Source of the DNA: QYOJ01 sp043810345
Lineage (GTDB): Bacteria > Bacteroidota > Bacteroidia > Bacteroidales > FEN-979
NCBI GenBank assembly: GCA_043810345.1
Contig: JBDROF010000010.1
Location: 1 to 8,545, forward strand
DNA length: 8,545 bases
Direction: 5' to 3'
Under the pieces are notes generated by a model. It was not told where the DNA came from. It searched no databases and was given only the letters and a program-made list of their open reading frames with translations. The translations under genes were made by a program, and so were the position numbers. Position 1 is the first letter of the stretch; the number at the start of each line of letters is the position of its first letter. Of the stretch, positions 1 to 5,376 are shown piece by piece.

Positions 1-1095
1 ATACCCAACATTGCATTCCCATTTTTTAAATTTCTCGTTTTTCAATGTGTCATTTGGATACCAATTGTCGGCGATCTGATAACTCCTGTTCATCAATTTC
101 GTATGACTATCACCAAGACTATCTGTATATACCATCTCAACTTGCGAACCATATGAACCACGAAGAAGATAACGACACATGAATCTTCTGAATACTGAAG
201 AATTTCCGGCTGATATGTAAGGCCGGAGGCTATCTTCCAATTGATCCATACTTAGATTATTTATGGACACCAGGATATCACCTTTGGATACATCCCCATA
301 GCCAGAGATTACCACGACATAGCCATTTGGGGTATACCTCAAAATCAGGTCAGGGCTGTAACCGCCATAGAACGAATAGGCAGTGCTCCAGGTCAATCCT
401 TCTACATGGGCATCATTTGCATTAGCCGTTATTTTTTTGATCGTTTTATAATAACTAAGGTAGTCAGGAGCCTCTGCCATTGCTACAACATTATCATATA
501 GGGCATTGTCCCACGGCAGATCCAGCACATAATTGTACGGATTGAAATAATTGATGATATTCCAGTATTTGAACAGGATAAGCAACCGGGTGAATTCATC
601 AGGATAGTTTGTAAAAGCGTTGCTCTCTATCATCGGATCATCATAGGGAAACCAAAGCCATGACCCTGAGCCGAAATATCTTACCCATACGATGGAATGG
701 GGCCTGAAGTTGTTTTTAATCGTGTCGAGCAACCCACTTACATCATTTCGTAAAACGGGATCGTCGATCCAACCAAAGTTGAGATTCCGTTTCAGTTCCG
801 GGGGAAGGGTATCGGGCGAAGGGGTCGAGGCAATCGCCATAGGGCCCGCAGCGGTCAGCATCGATGCAAGTGCGTCATTAAATTCATCGGTTGTACCCGC
901 ATTTTTTATAATAGGAAGGGAACCCATCAGAACACTATCCCAATTTACCTGACCAGTGGATACTCTTGAATGGTAATATTTCACGAAACCCCATACTTTA
1001 CAGCTGTAATAGAGTTTCTGCCGGTAAGTGGGGTTTTGTGAAAGGGCGACTGTAATGATGGCACCAAAGAGTATGAACAAAAATGACCGTTTCAT
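1..1095 (-). CDS. Secreted S41/tricorn-like peptidase, N-terminal part (runs off left edge)
   Basis: This is an open frame of 365 codons from an ATG at 1095 to the window edge, with no stop, so the gene is partial at its 3' end. Residues 1-19 form a signal peptide: K2 and R3, a hydrophobic run, and a likely cleavage after ALS before Q20. Two motifs typical of Bacteroidota S41-family peptidases follow: KVWGFVKYYH at 33-42 and FKYWNIINYFNPYNYV at 175-190. A DAH triplet sits at 228-230. A PDZ-like stretch, GYGDVSKGDILVSINNLSM, lies at 265-283. The catalytic Ser/Lys core of S41 enzymes normally follows the PDZ region, so it would lie outside the window. The product is probably periplasmic or surface-exposed and acts on proteins or peptides; this is inferred from the family. 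No clear ribosome binding site precedes the ATG. Three 21-bp-spaced repeats lie 75-132 bp upstream. An inactive S41 relative cannot be excluded, because the active site is not visible. Confidence 0.77.
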   Translation of the reverse strand, partial: MKRSFLFILFGAIITVALSQNPTYRQKLYYSCKVWGFVKYYHSRVSTGQVNWDSVLMGSLPIIKNAGTTDEFNDALASMLTAAGPMAIASTPSPDTLPPELKRNLNFGWIDDPVLRNDVSGLLDTIKNNFRPHSIVWVRYFGSGSWLWFPYDDPMIESNAFTNYPDEFTRLLILFKYWNIINYFNPYNYVLDLPWDNALYDNVVAMAEAPDYLSYYKTIKKITANANDAHVEGLTWSTAYSFYGGYSPDLILRYTPNGYVVVISGYGDVSKGDILVSINNLSMDQLEDSLRPYISAGNSSVFRRFMCRYLLRGSYGSQVEMVYTDSLGDSHTKLMNRSYQIADNWYPNDTLKNEKFKKWECNVGY

Positions 1096-1169
1096 AGTCT
1101 GTTTTTTAGCGGGTTTTTAAAAATCGCCAATAAAATTATAACGGTTAAAAAGCAAAAACCCGGCCAATG

Positions 1170-1227
1170 AGTGAACTGTGGGTTTGGTTGAGTAATCTGC
1201 AGGTTTTTCCTAATGAACTGCAGGTTT
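1170..1227 (-). repeat. Three direct repeats at exact 21-bp period, candidate operator array
   Basis: Read on the minus strand, three 16-nt copies match AAACCYRCAGWTYAYT. They lie at 1212-1227, 1191-1206 and 1170-1185, starting exactly 21 bp apart, which is two helical turns. All lie upstream of the peptidase ATG at 1095, the nearest by 75 bp. Direct repeats on one helical face are a usual layout for an activator that binds as a dimer or oligomer. The core CAGTTCA in two copies resembles LytTR-type sites (core GTT, about 21-bp spacing). The middle copy departs from that core, so the regulator family is only a guess. Confidence 0.55.
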
Positions 1228-1328
1228 GGTGGAAAAAGTGTAATTAACGGTTAACAGTCGGGGGTTTGATTACATTGTCCAAAGGAGGCAAGCCTGTAGT
1301 GGGGAATTAAACCATATAGAGATTAACT

Positions 1329-1352
1329 TGCAGCCTGACACCTTCGGCTGCA
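1329..1352. other. Small hairpin, 7-bp stem
   Basis: TGCAGCC (1329-1335) and GGCTGCA (1346-1352) are perfect inverted arms around a 10-nt loop. No T-run follows on either strand, so it is a poor intrinsic terminator. It could still slow or end read-through from mazF, which stops 118 bp away on the minus strand. Chance is also possible. Confidence 0.3.
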
Positions 1353-1433
1353 CGGATTCCTTTCTTCTGTATATCCCAAGGTTATGAGACAACGGCCCAC
1401 GGATTCAGAATATCAAAGGGAAGAGGCGCAATT

Positions 1434-1456
1434 GGCAGTGGGCAGTGGGCAGTGGG
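1434..1456. repeat. Heptanucleotide tandem repeat GGCAGTG x3
   Basis: Three perfect copies of GGCAGTG plus two further bases lie 14 bp downstream of the mazF stop codon. This is one of four separate 7-bp-period arrays in the window, each with a different unit and each at a gene border. They resemble the short heptanucleotide repeats known from cyanobacterial intergenic DNA. No coding role is apparent. Confidence 0.75.
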
Positions 1457-1469
1457 TAACCAAGGATGG

Positions 1470-1793
1470 TTAATCCACAAACATCTCTTTAATAATGGTT
1501 TTGACTTTCCTGATGTCCTTGATATCCAGATCACCGATTATTTTAACAATCCGGATCAGATCAATTGTTCTAACCTGATCCAGTGCGATCCAGTTAACAT
1601 TTCCTTCGAGGTCAAATTTAACCCTGGACATATAATCCTTTGACTTAGACGTAATTGGTGCAATAGTTATTGTCCTCAGATGTTTATTCATCTCATTGGG
1701 TGAAATTACCAGACAGGGCCGCGTTTTTCTGATTTCACTTCCAACTGTGGGATCCAGGTTGACGATAACAATCTGATATTGCTTTATTTCCAT
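1470..1793 (-). CDS. mazF: MazF/PemK-family mRNA interferase toxin
   Basis: The 107-residue product has the usual MazF length. The N-terminal block NLDPTVGSEIRKTRPCLVIS (12-31) is the family signature. R25 in KTRP and T48 in APITSK line up with the catalytic Arg and Thr of E. coli MazF. The family cleaves RNA at short sequence-specific sites, mostly mRNA, and halts growth when the antitoxin is lost; the target here cannot be read from sequence. The ATG at 1793 lies inside the end of mazE (10-bp overlap), with a GAGGA just before it, so translation is probably coupled to mazE and expression controlled by the shared promoter. The gene looks intact and functional. The neighbouring DNA contains gene remnants, which fits a mobile or stabilising module, although no element ends were found. 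Confidence 0.93.
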   Translation of the reverse strand: MEIKQYQIVIVNLDPTVGSEIRKTRPCLVISPNEMNKHLRTITIAPITSKSKDYMSRVKFDLEGNVNWIALDQVRTIDLIRIVKIIGDLDIKDIRKVKTIIKEMFVD

Positions 1794-2029
1794 TCCTCAA
1801 GATGTTCGTCGTCAAAGATGTCATCTATCAGAAGTCTGTCATCACCATTTTCATGCATCTGCTGAAATGATTTTTCCCAACCTTGTCGAGGCATGGCAAC
1901 AGGCTTTAAAATAATCCGACCTTTTTCCAGGATCAATTCGACTTTGTCTTTGATGTCATATTTTTCTAATAGATTCTTTGTCAATCTGATCCCTTTCGAA
2001 TTTCCGATGTCAATCACTGATACCTGCAT
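1784..2029 (-). CDS. mazE: MazE-type AbrB/SpoVT-fold antitoxin
   Basis: The 81-residue product has an N-terminal swapped-hairpin AbrB-type DNA-binding domain (about 1-45) with the hallmark IGNSKGIRLTKNLLEKYDI (8-26). The acidic C-terminal tail (50-81, rich in D and E, with WEKSF at 51-55) is the part that in MazE proteins wraps the toxin and blocks its active site. The start is supported by GGAAGG at 2033-2038, well placed before the ATG, which is unusual because most genes here lack a clear Shine-Dalgarno site. The gene lies directly upstream of and overlaps mazF. It probably represses its own promoter through the palindrome at 2044-2060. The gene is intact. Confidence 0.9.
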   Translation of the reverse strand: MQVSVIDIGNSKGIRLTKNLLEKYDIKDKVELILEKGRIILKPVAMPRQGWEKSFQQMHENGDDRLLIDDIFDDEHLEEWK

Positions 2030-2043
2030 ATGCCTTCCGTTTA

Positions 2044-2068
2044 TAATTACATTGTAATTACAAATTTA
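2044..2068 (-). promoter_or_regulatory. mazEF promoter -7 box and palindromic operator
   Basis: On the minus strand TAAATTTG (2061-2068) is a perfect Bacteroidota -7 box (TAnnTTTG). Directly downstream lies a perfect inverted repeat, TAATTACA-T-TGTAATTA (2044-2060), with 8-bp arms and a 1-nt centre. A second palindrome, TGTAATTACA (2053-2062), overlaps both. The palindrome covers the expected transcription start, about 25 nt before the mazE ATG, as expected of an operator for autorepression by MazE/MazEF. No clear TTTG -33 element is present at the right spacing. Confidence 0.65.
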
Positions 2069-2128
2069 CATATTTTTTCAATCCATCCTACATTTCGGCT
2101 TTATTTTTTAAATGGTTCCGGTATTTCG

Positions 2129-2136
2129 TATCTTTG
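2129..2136 (+). promoter_or_regulatory. Bacteroidota-type -7 promoter box
   Basis: TATCTTTG is a perfect TAnnTTTG box. A T-run at 2104-2109 sits about where the -33 element should be, but it is not TTTG. The box points at the inhibitor remnant and is divergent from the mazEF promoter about 60 bp away. It probably once drove the intact inhibitor gene. Confidence 0.5.
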
Positions 2137-2139
2137 AAT

Positions 2140-2295
2140 GTGTTATTCAAAATCATTGCCCATGGAGGCAATGCCATCGAAACATGGACATTTATCGGCC
2201 TTCAGAAAGGCGACTATCAGTTGGTATTCAATTACAAGCGTCCCTGGGAAGAAGAGATCGTGAAAACGGAGAAAATCAGTGTCACTGTGCATTAA
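2140..2295 (+). pseudogene. C-terminal remnant of a chagasin-family (I42) cysteine-protease inhibitor
   Basis: The frame ending at the TAA at 2293-2295 reads HGGNAIETWTF, then GDYQLVFNYKRPWEEE, then a final beta strand ISVTVH. Chagasin/I42 inhibitors block papain-type cysteine peptidases with three loops: NPTTG, a glycine-rich GxGG loop and RPW(E/D). The second and third loops are recognisable here. The first loop and the whole N-terminal half are missing, and so is any signal peptide. There is no in-frame ATG; the only candidates are GTG at 2140 or TTG at 2134, giving about 51-53 residues against roughly 110 for a full domain. A -7 promoter box lies just upstream, so an internal deletion seems to have joined the promoter region to the 3' half. 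Active expression of a half-domain seems unlikely. The identification rests mainly on the RPWE motif and the strand pattern around it. Confidence 0.68.
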
Positions 2296-2300
2296 TTCAT

Positions 2301-2321
2301 CCGGCATCCGGCATCTGGCAT
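2301..2321. repeat. Heptanucleotide tandem repeat CCGGCAT/CTGGCAT x3
   Basis: Two copies of CCGGCAT and one of CTGGCAT lie 5 bp after the stop codon of the inhibitor remnant. The rest of the gap to the permease stop (2322-2404) holds no gene. It contains only a short direct repeat, GCCTGGCA/GCCTGGCT (2391-2406), which overlaps the permease stop codon. No convincing terminator for the operon is visible. Confidence 0.65.
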
Positions 2322-2404
2322 CAGTTCCCAAACAACCCTAGTTTTCACTGTGAGCTCCATTCCGCCAATCCGTGCTTGCGCCACCGTTTGGCCTGGCAGC
2401 CTGG

Positions 2405-3730
2405 CTACCTTTTTCTCCCGCTTATTTTTACATAGGCATATATTGGCATCCCTGCCGCTAAAAGGATAACTCCCCAGAGGAGGATCTCATATTCCAGTCC
2501 GGTTATGGCCCATAACGAATAGAGAAAGGCGGGTGTCGAGATACATAAGGCTGCGATCAATCTGGTTCTGTTATAGCTTTTCTTTTTCTTTACATAGAGC
2601 ATCAATTCGGAGAGGGAAGAGAAGAGGTATGGCAACAGGCAGCTGAGTGTTCCGAGCATGATAATAAATGAGAACATCTGAACCAATCCCCTGGTATAGT
2701 TTAAGGTTACCAGGAATGAAGCAAGCACACTGCCGATAATAAGCCCGATGACGGGGATTCCTTTGCCGGATACTCTGTTGAAAGTGGGAGGGAAGAGCTT
2801 GTCCCTGGCAGCTGCCAACGGTATTTGCCCCTGGAGGAGGGTCCATCCGTTCAGGGCTCCAAAACATGAAATCACCGCTCCGATCGCGATCATGTGAGAG
2901 GCCCAGTTTCCCCAGATCATCTGTGCGGCATCTGCAAAGGGTGCAGTCGAATTCTGCAGCTCAGCCGGGGCCATGATTCCCATGACTCCCATCGTACTTG
3001 AAATATAAAGCAAGGCGGTAATAACGATTGCTGTGATGGTAGCCCTGGGTATTGTTTTCGTTGGATTCCTGACTTTATCCGATGGTACGGTAGCCGACTC
3101 CAACCCAAGAAACGCCCATAACGTCAATGCAGCCGTTGCAGTGATTGCATCGAAGTTGGACTCGTGAGATAGATTTAACGGGATAAAATGGGCTTTGTTG
3201 AAATACAAAAATCCAAAGATTCCCAATAACAACAGTGGTACAATTTTAAGGATCGTGGTGAGAAGCTGTACCAACCCAACCCGTTGAATATTTTTTGTAT
3301 TAATGTAGGTGAAGAACCAGATTGCACTGATGGCAACAACGGCCGAGAGTGCGTTGTTCCCTTTCAGCGCAGGAATGAAAAAAGAGAGATACCCGACTCC
3401 TGCGACTGCAATAGCAGCATTTGCACACCAGATAGAGATCCAATAGCCCCAGGCTACCAGAAAACCCGTAAATTCTCCAAAACCCTCCCTCGAATAAGTA
3501 TACGGCCCTCCCGCTTTGGTGATCAGTTTGCTGAGTCGTGAAAATACCAGGGCAAGAAATATGGTACCAACCGAAGTTAATATCCAGCCGAACATACTGA
3601 TCCCTCCATAGAAAGCCAGGGCAGCAGGCAACAGAAAAACACCTGATCCTATCATATTCCCGGCCGCCAGGGAAGTGCTCATCCAAAATCCGATCTTTCC
3701 CTTTTCTTCGACTATGCTGTTCTGATTCAT
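2405..3730 (-). CDS. APC-superfamily permease, AdiC/PotE-like basic amino acid/amine transporter
   Basis: This 441-residue inner-membrane protein should have about 12 membrane helices, the number and length usual for the AdiC/PotE/CadB group. The substrate-binding helix-1 motif GNMIGSGVF is at 24-32. GGPYTYSREGFGEFTGF (74-90), TLWAFLGLESATV (203-215) and GALNGWTLLQGQIPLAAARD (291-310) all match AdiC closely by recall. W205 and W296 correspond to the two tryptophans that stack on the guanidinium or amine of the substrate in AdiC; E211 also corresponds to a conserved residue. It is the last gene of the operon, 47 bp after the homocysteine methyltransferase, so it probably moves the pathway's substrate or demethylated product. 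Import of a quaternary amine or betaine is inferred from context. Exchange of substrate for product is equally possible, since many relatives are antiporters. The classical BCCT and ABC betaine-transporter families look different. The gene is intact. Confidence 0.88.
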   Translation of the reverse strand: MNQNSIVEEKGKIGFWMSTSLAAGNMIGSGVFLLPAALAFYGGISMFGWILTSVGTIFLALVFSRLSKLITKAGGPYTYSREGFGEFTGFLVAWGYWISIWCANAAIAVAGVGYLSFFIPALKGNNALSAVVAISAIWFFTYINTKNIQRVGLVQLLTTILKIVPLLLLGIFGFLYFNKAHFIPLNLSHESNFDAITATAALTLWAFLGLESATVPSDKVRNPTKTIPRATITAIVITALLYISSTMGVMGIMAPAELQNSTAPFADAAQMIWGNWASHMIAIGAVISCFGALNGWTLLQGQIPLAAARDKLFPPTFNRVSGKGIPVIGLIIGSVLASFLVTLNYTRGLVQMFSFIIMLGTLSCLLPYLFSSLSELMLYVKKKKSYNRTRLIAALCISTPAFLYSLWAITGLEYEILLWGVILLAAGMPIYAYVKISGRKR

Positions 3731-3777
3731 GGTTTAAATATCGTTTAAATTTTGAGTTTTCAGCAACTTTTTCAGCA

Positions 3778-4698
3778 TTAAACACTTTTCGGATGGGACT
3801 CAATATTGTTCTTTACATCAACCACGTTGCGAATTGCACTGATATGTTCCGGGGTGGTGCCGCAACATCCGCCAATAATGGATACACCACATGCTATTAA
3901 GTCTTTGCATTTCTCCGCCATGAATTCAGGAGTCTCCGGATAAACAGGTACTCCTGCCCTGAGCTCAGGAATTCCTGCATTGGCCTGGATCATTAAGGGA
4001 AGCCTGGTGTGCTTTTTATATTCTTTTGCAATCAGAACAAGGTTCTCAATTCCATTCCCGCAATTTGAACCAATCAAATCCACACCTTTATTCTCCAATC
4101 TTTTTGATGCTATTTCAATACTTATTCCCATGATGGTGTAAAATCCCCGGGGAGTAAATTCATACGTTATCGAAACAATCAAAGGTATTGACGAAGATAC
4201 ATTCCGTGTGGCCTCAACGGCAAGAAATGCCTCATTCAGGTCGCTCATCGTTTCAATTACAATCATATCTGCACCCGAATCAACAATTACTTTGATCTGA
4301 CGGTAAAAGCTTTCGTAGATTTCGTTGGGTTCCGTATCTCCAAAGGGTTTGAGAAGCTTACCACTAGGACCTATCGAGCCACATATGTATGTTGAATCGT
4401 TGGATGCTTTTTTAGCAGCCAATATTGCTGCCCTGTTTATCTCTTCCGTTTTGTCATCCAATGAATAACTTGCCAGTTTCAGCGGAGAACCCCCGAATGT
4501 ATTGGTTTCGATGATGTCGGCGCCTGCATGGATATATAATCCTGAGATTTCTTCAATAATCTCCGGATGGCTGAGATTGAGATATTCAGGACAGGTCCCC
4601 AGAAAATGGTCCTTTGCCCGATCCATCAGCAAAGAACCCATGGCGCCGTCACATACCAGGATCTCGCCCTGTTTGATACGATCCATCACAGCTTTCAT
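3778..4698 (-). CDS. MetH-type homocysteine S-methyltransferase, stand-alone domain
   Basis: The 306-residue product is one complete homocysteine-binding TIM barrel, as in the N-terminal module of cobalamin-dependent methionine synthase. Motifs in order are CDGAMGSLL (16-24), DIIETNTFGG (61-70), CGSIGPSGKLLKPFGD (106-121), IGSNCGNGIENL (209-220) and IIGGCCGTTPEHISAIR (274-290). C213, C278 and C279 are the three zinc ligands that activate the homocysteine thiol. No folate, B12 or activation domain is attached. The gene starts 2 bp after the corrinoid-protein stop, which implies coupled translation and a direct partnership: this enzyme should take the methyl group from the methylated corrinoid protein and give it to homocysteine, forming methionine in the cytoplasm. 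A cobalamin-independent betaine- or S-methylmethionine-dependent homocysteine methyltransferase has the same fold, but the adjacent corrinoid gene favours the B12 route. Confidence 0.9.
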   Translation of the reverse strand: MKAVMDRIKQGEILVCDGAMGSLLMDRAKDHFLGTCPEYLNLSHPEIIEEISGLYIHAGADIIETNTFGGSPLKLASYSLDDKTEEINRAAILAAKKASNDSTYICGSIGPSGKLLKPFGDTEPNEIYESFYRQIKVIVDSGADMIVIETMSDLNEAFLAVEATRNVSSSIPLIVSITYEFTPRGFYTIMGISIEIASKRLENKGVDLIGSNCGNGIENLVLIAKEYKKHTRLPLMIQANAGIPELRAGVPVYPETPEFMAEKCKDLIACGVSIIGGCCGTTPEHISAIRNVVDVKNNIESHPKSV

Positions 4699-4700
4699 CT

Positions 4701-5330
4701 TCAGGTGATTGAGTTTAAATAGTCAACTGCATTTGAGCCGTCATAACAGTAAGCAGTGGCACCGATCTCCTCAGCATAACTTTTCGAGACGGCTGCCCCA
4801 CCGATAAGGGTTTTGATTTTACCATCGAGGTTCTCTTTGCGAAGCTGGTCAATCACTTCTTTCATCACAGGCATCGTGGTGGTTAACAGAGCCGACATTC
4901 CGATGAACTGTGCGCCTTCCGTTTTCGCTGTTTCAATGAACCGTTCGGGAGAGACGTCATTCCCCAGGTCAATGATCTCAAAACCAGCCCCTTTCAACAT
5001 GACACCCACCAGGTTTTTCCCGATATCATGCAGGTCTCCCCGCACCGTGCCAATTACCACCCTGGCTTTCATGGGGACATTCCCCGACAAAAGCAATGGC
5101 TTGATGAGCTCCATCCCCGCATTCATTGCCTTTGCCGCCATCAGCACTTCCGGGAGAAAAATCTCATGCTCCTTGAACTTCTGCCCTACGATATTCATTC
5201 CATGTAATAATCCCTCGTCAAGGATTTGCTTTACCGGGATTTGTTGTTCAATAGCGGCGGTGGTCAGTTCATAAACCTTTTCGTCATCACCCAGATCTAT
5301 TTGATCTGAAATCTGTTGCAGGAGATTCAT
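4701..5330 (-). CDS. Methyltransferase corrinoid (cobalamin-binding) protein
   Basis: The 209-residue product matches the usual size (about 210) of MttC/MtbC/MtgC-type corrinoid proteins. A helical cap domain (about 1-85) contains LDEGLLHGMNIVGQKF (37-52) and FLPEVLMAAKAM (58-69). The Rossmann-like B12 domain follows, with GTVRGDLHDIGKNLVG (94-109). In this motif, D99-x-H101-x-x-G104 supplies the histidine that ligates cobalt from below. The SxL (S146, L148) and GG (177-178) motifs complete the base-off B12 site. I chose the ATG at 5330 over the one at 5402. The upstream 24 codons translate a heptanucleotide repeat, overlap the mttB-like stop, and give a low-complexity NKSQITNSKLQININ-like extension, whereas homologues begin near MNLLQQISD. 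It shuttles the methyl group between the MttB-like enzyme and the homocysteine enzyme. Confidence 0.93.
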   Translation of the reverse strand: MNLLQQISDQIDLGDDEKVYELTTAAIEQQIPVKQILDEGLLHGMNIVGQKFKEHEIFLPEVLMAAKAMNAGMELIKPLLLSGNVPMKARVVIGTVRGDLHDIGKNLVGVMLKGAGFEIIDLGNDVSPERFIETAKTEGAQFIGMSALLTTTMPVMKEVIDQLRKENLDGKIKTLIGGAAVSKSYAEEIGATAYCYDGSNAVDYLNSIT

Positions 5331-5340
5331 CGTATTTATG

Positions 5341-5375
5341 TTGATTTGTAATTTGGAATTTGTGATTTGTGATTT
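5341..5375. repeat. Heptanucleotide tandem repeat inside the operon, 5 units
   Basis: Five 7-bp units follow one another: TTGATTT, GTAATTT, GGAATTT, GTGATTT, GTGATTT. The array begins one base beyond the mttB-like stop codon (5377-5379) and fills most of the 46-bp gap to the corrinoid-protein start. In the messenger it is an A-rich, unstructured leader (AAATCAC-type units), which could aid ribosome access where no good Shine-Dalgarno site is present. It also opens a spurious 24-codon extension of the corrinoid gene. Confidence 0.8.
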
Positions 5376-5376
5376 G

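Larger units (their letters stand above)
1096..1469. other. Intergenic region between peptidase and mazEF
   Basis: I see no credible gene in these 374 bases. The region holds the three 21-bp-period repeats (1170-1227), two copies of the 10-mer TAACGGTTAA (1139-1148 and 1245-1254) flanking those repeats, a small hairpin (1329-1352), and a GGCAGTG heptamer array just beyond the mazF stop (1434-1456). A TATAAT-like stretch on the minus strand near 1134-1139 could belong to the peptidase promoter, but no correctly spaced -33 element accompanies it. Confidence 0.6.

Noticed and set aside
692..952. Plus-strand frame of 86 codons
   Set aside because: It lies opposite the peptidase gene, whose minus-strand frame is open over the full 1095 bases with a signal peptide and family motifs.
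1131..1156. Possible peptidase promoter: TTTG (1153-1156) with TAATTTTA (1131-1138) on the minus strand
   Set aside because: The spacer is only 14 nt, against about 20 in Bacteroidota promoters, and the -7 box is imperfect.
1139..1254. Two TAACGGTTAA 10-mers 106 bp apart flanking the 21-bp repeats
   Set aside because: Only two short AT-rich copies exist and no known site matches, so chance cannot be excluded.
1434..1456. Heptamer repeats read as a CRISPR-like or IS-end structure
   Set aside because: The units are 7 bp with no spacers, no inverted ends and no transposase nearby.
2112..2435. Plus-strand frame of 107 codons starting ATG at 2112
   Set aside because: It runs out of frame through the inhibitor remnant and overlaps the permease end. 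Its translation has no recognisable features, whereas the other frame carries the RPWE motif.
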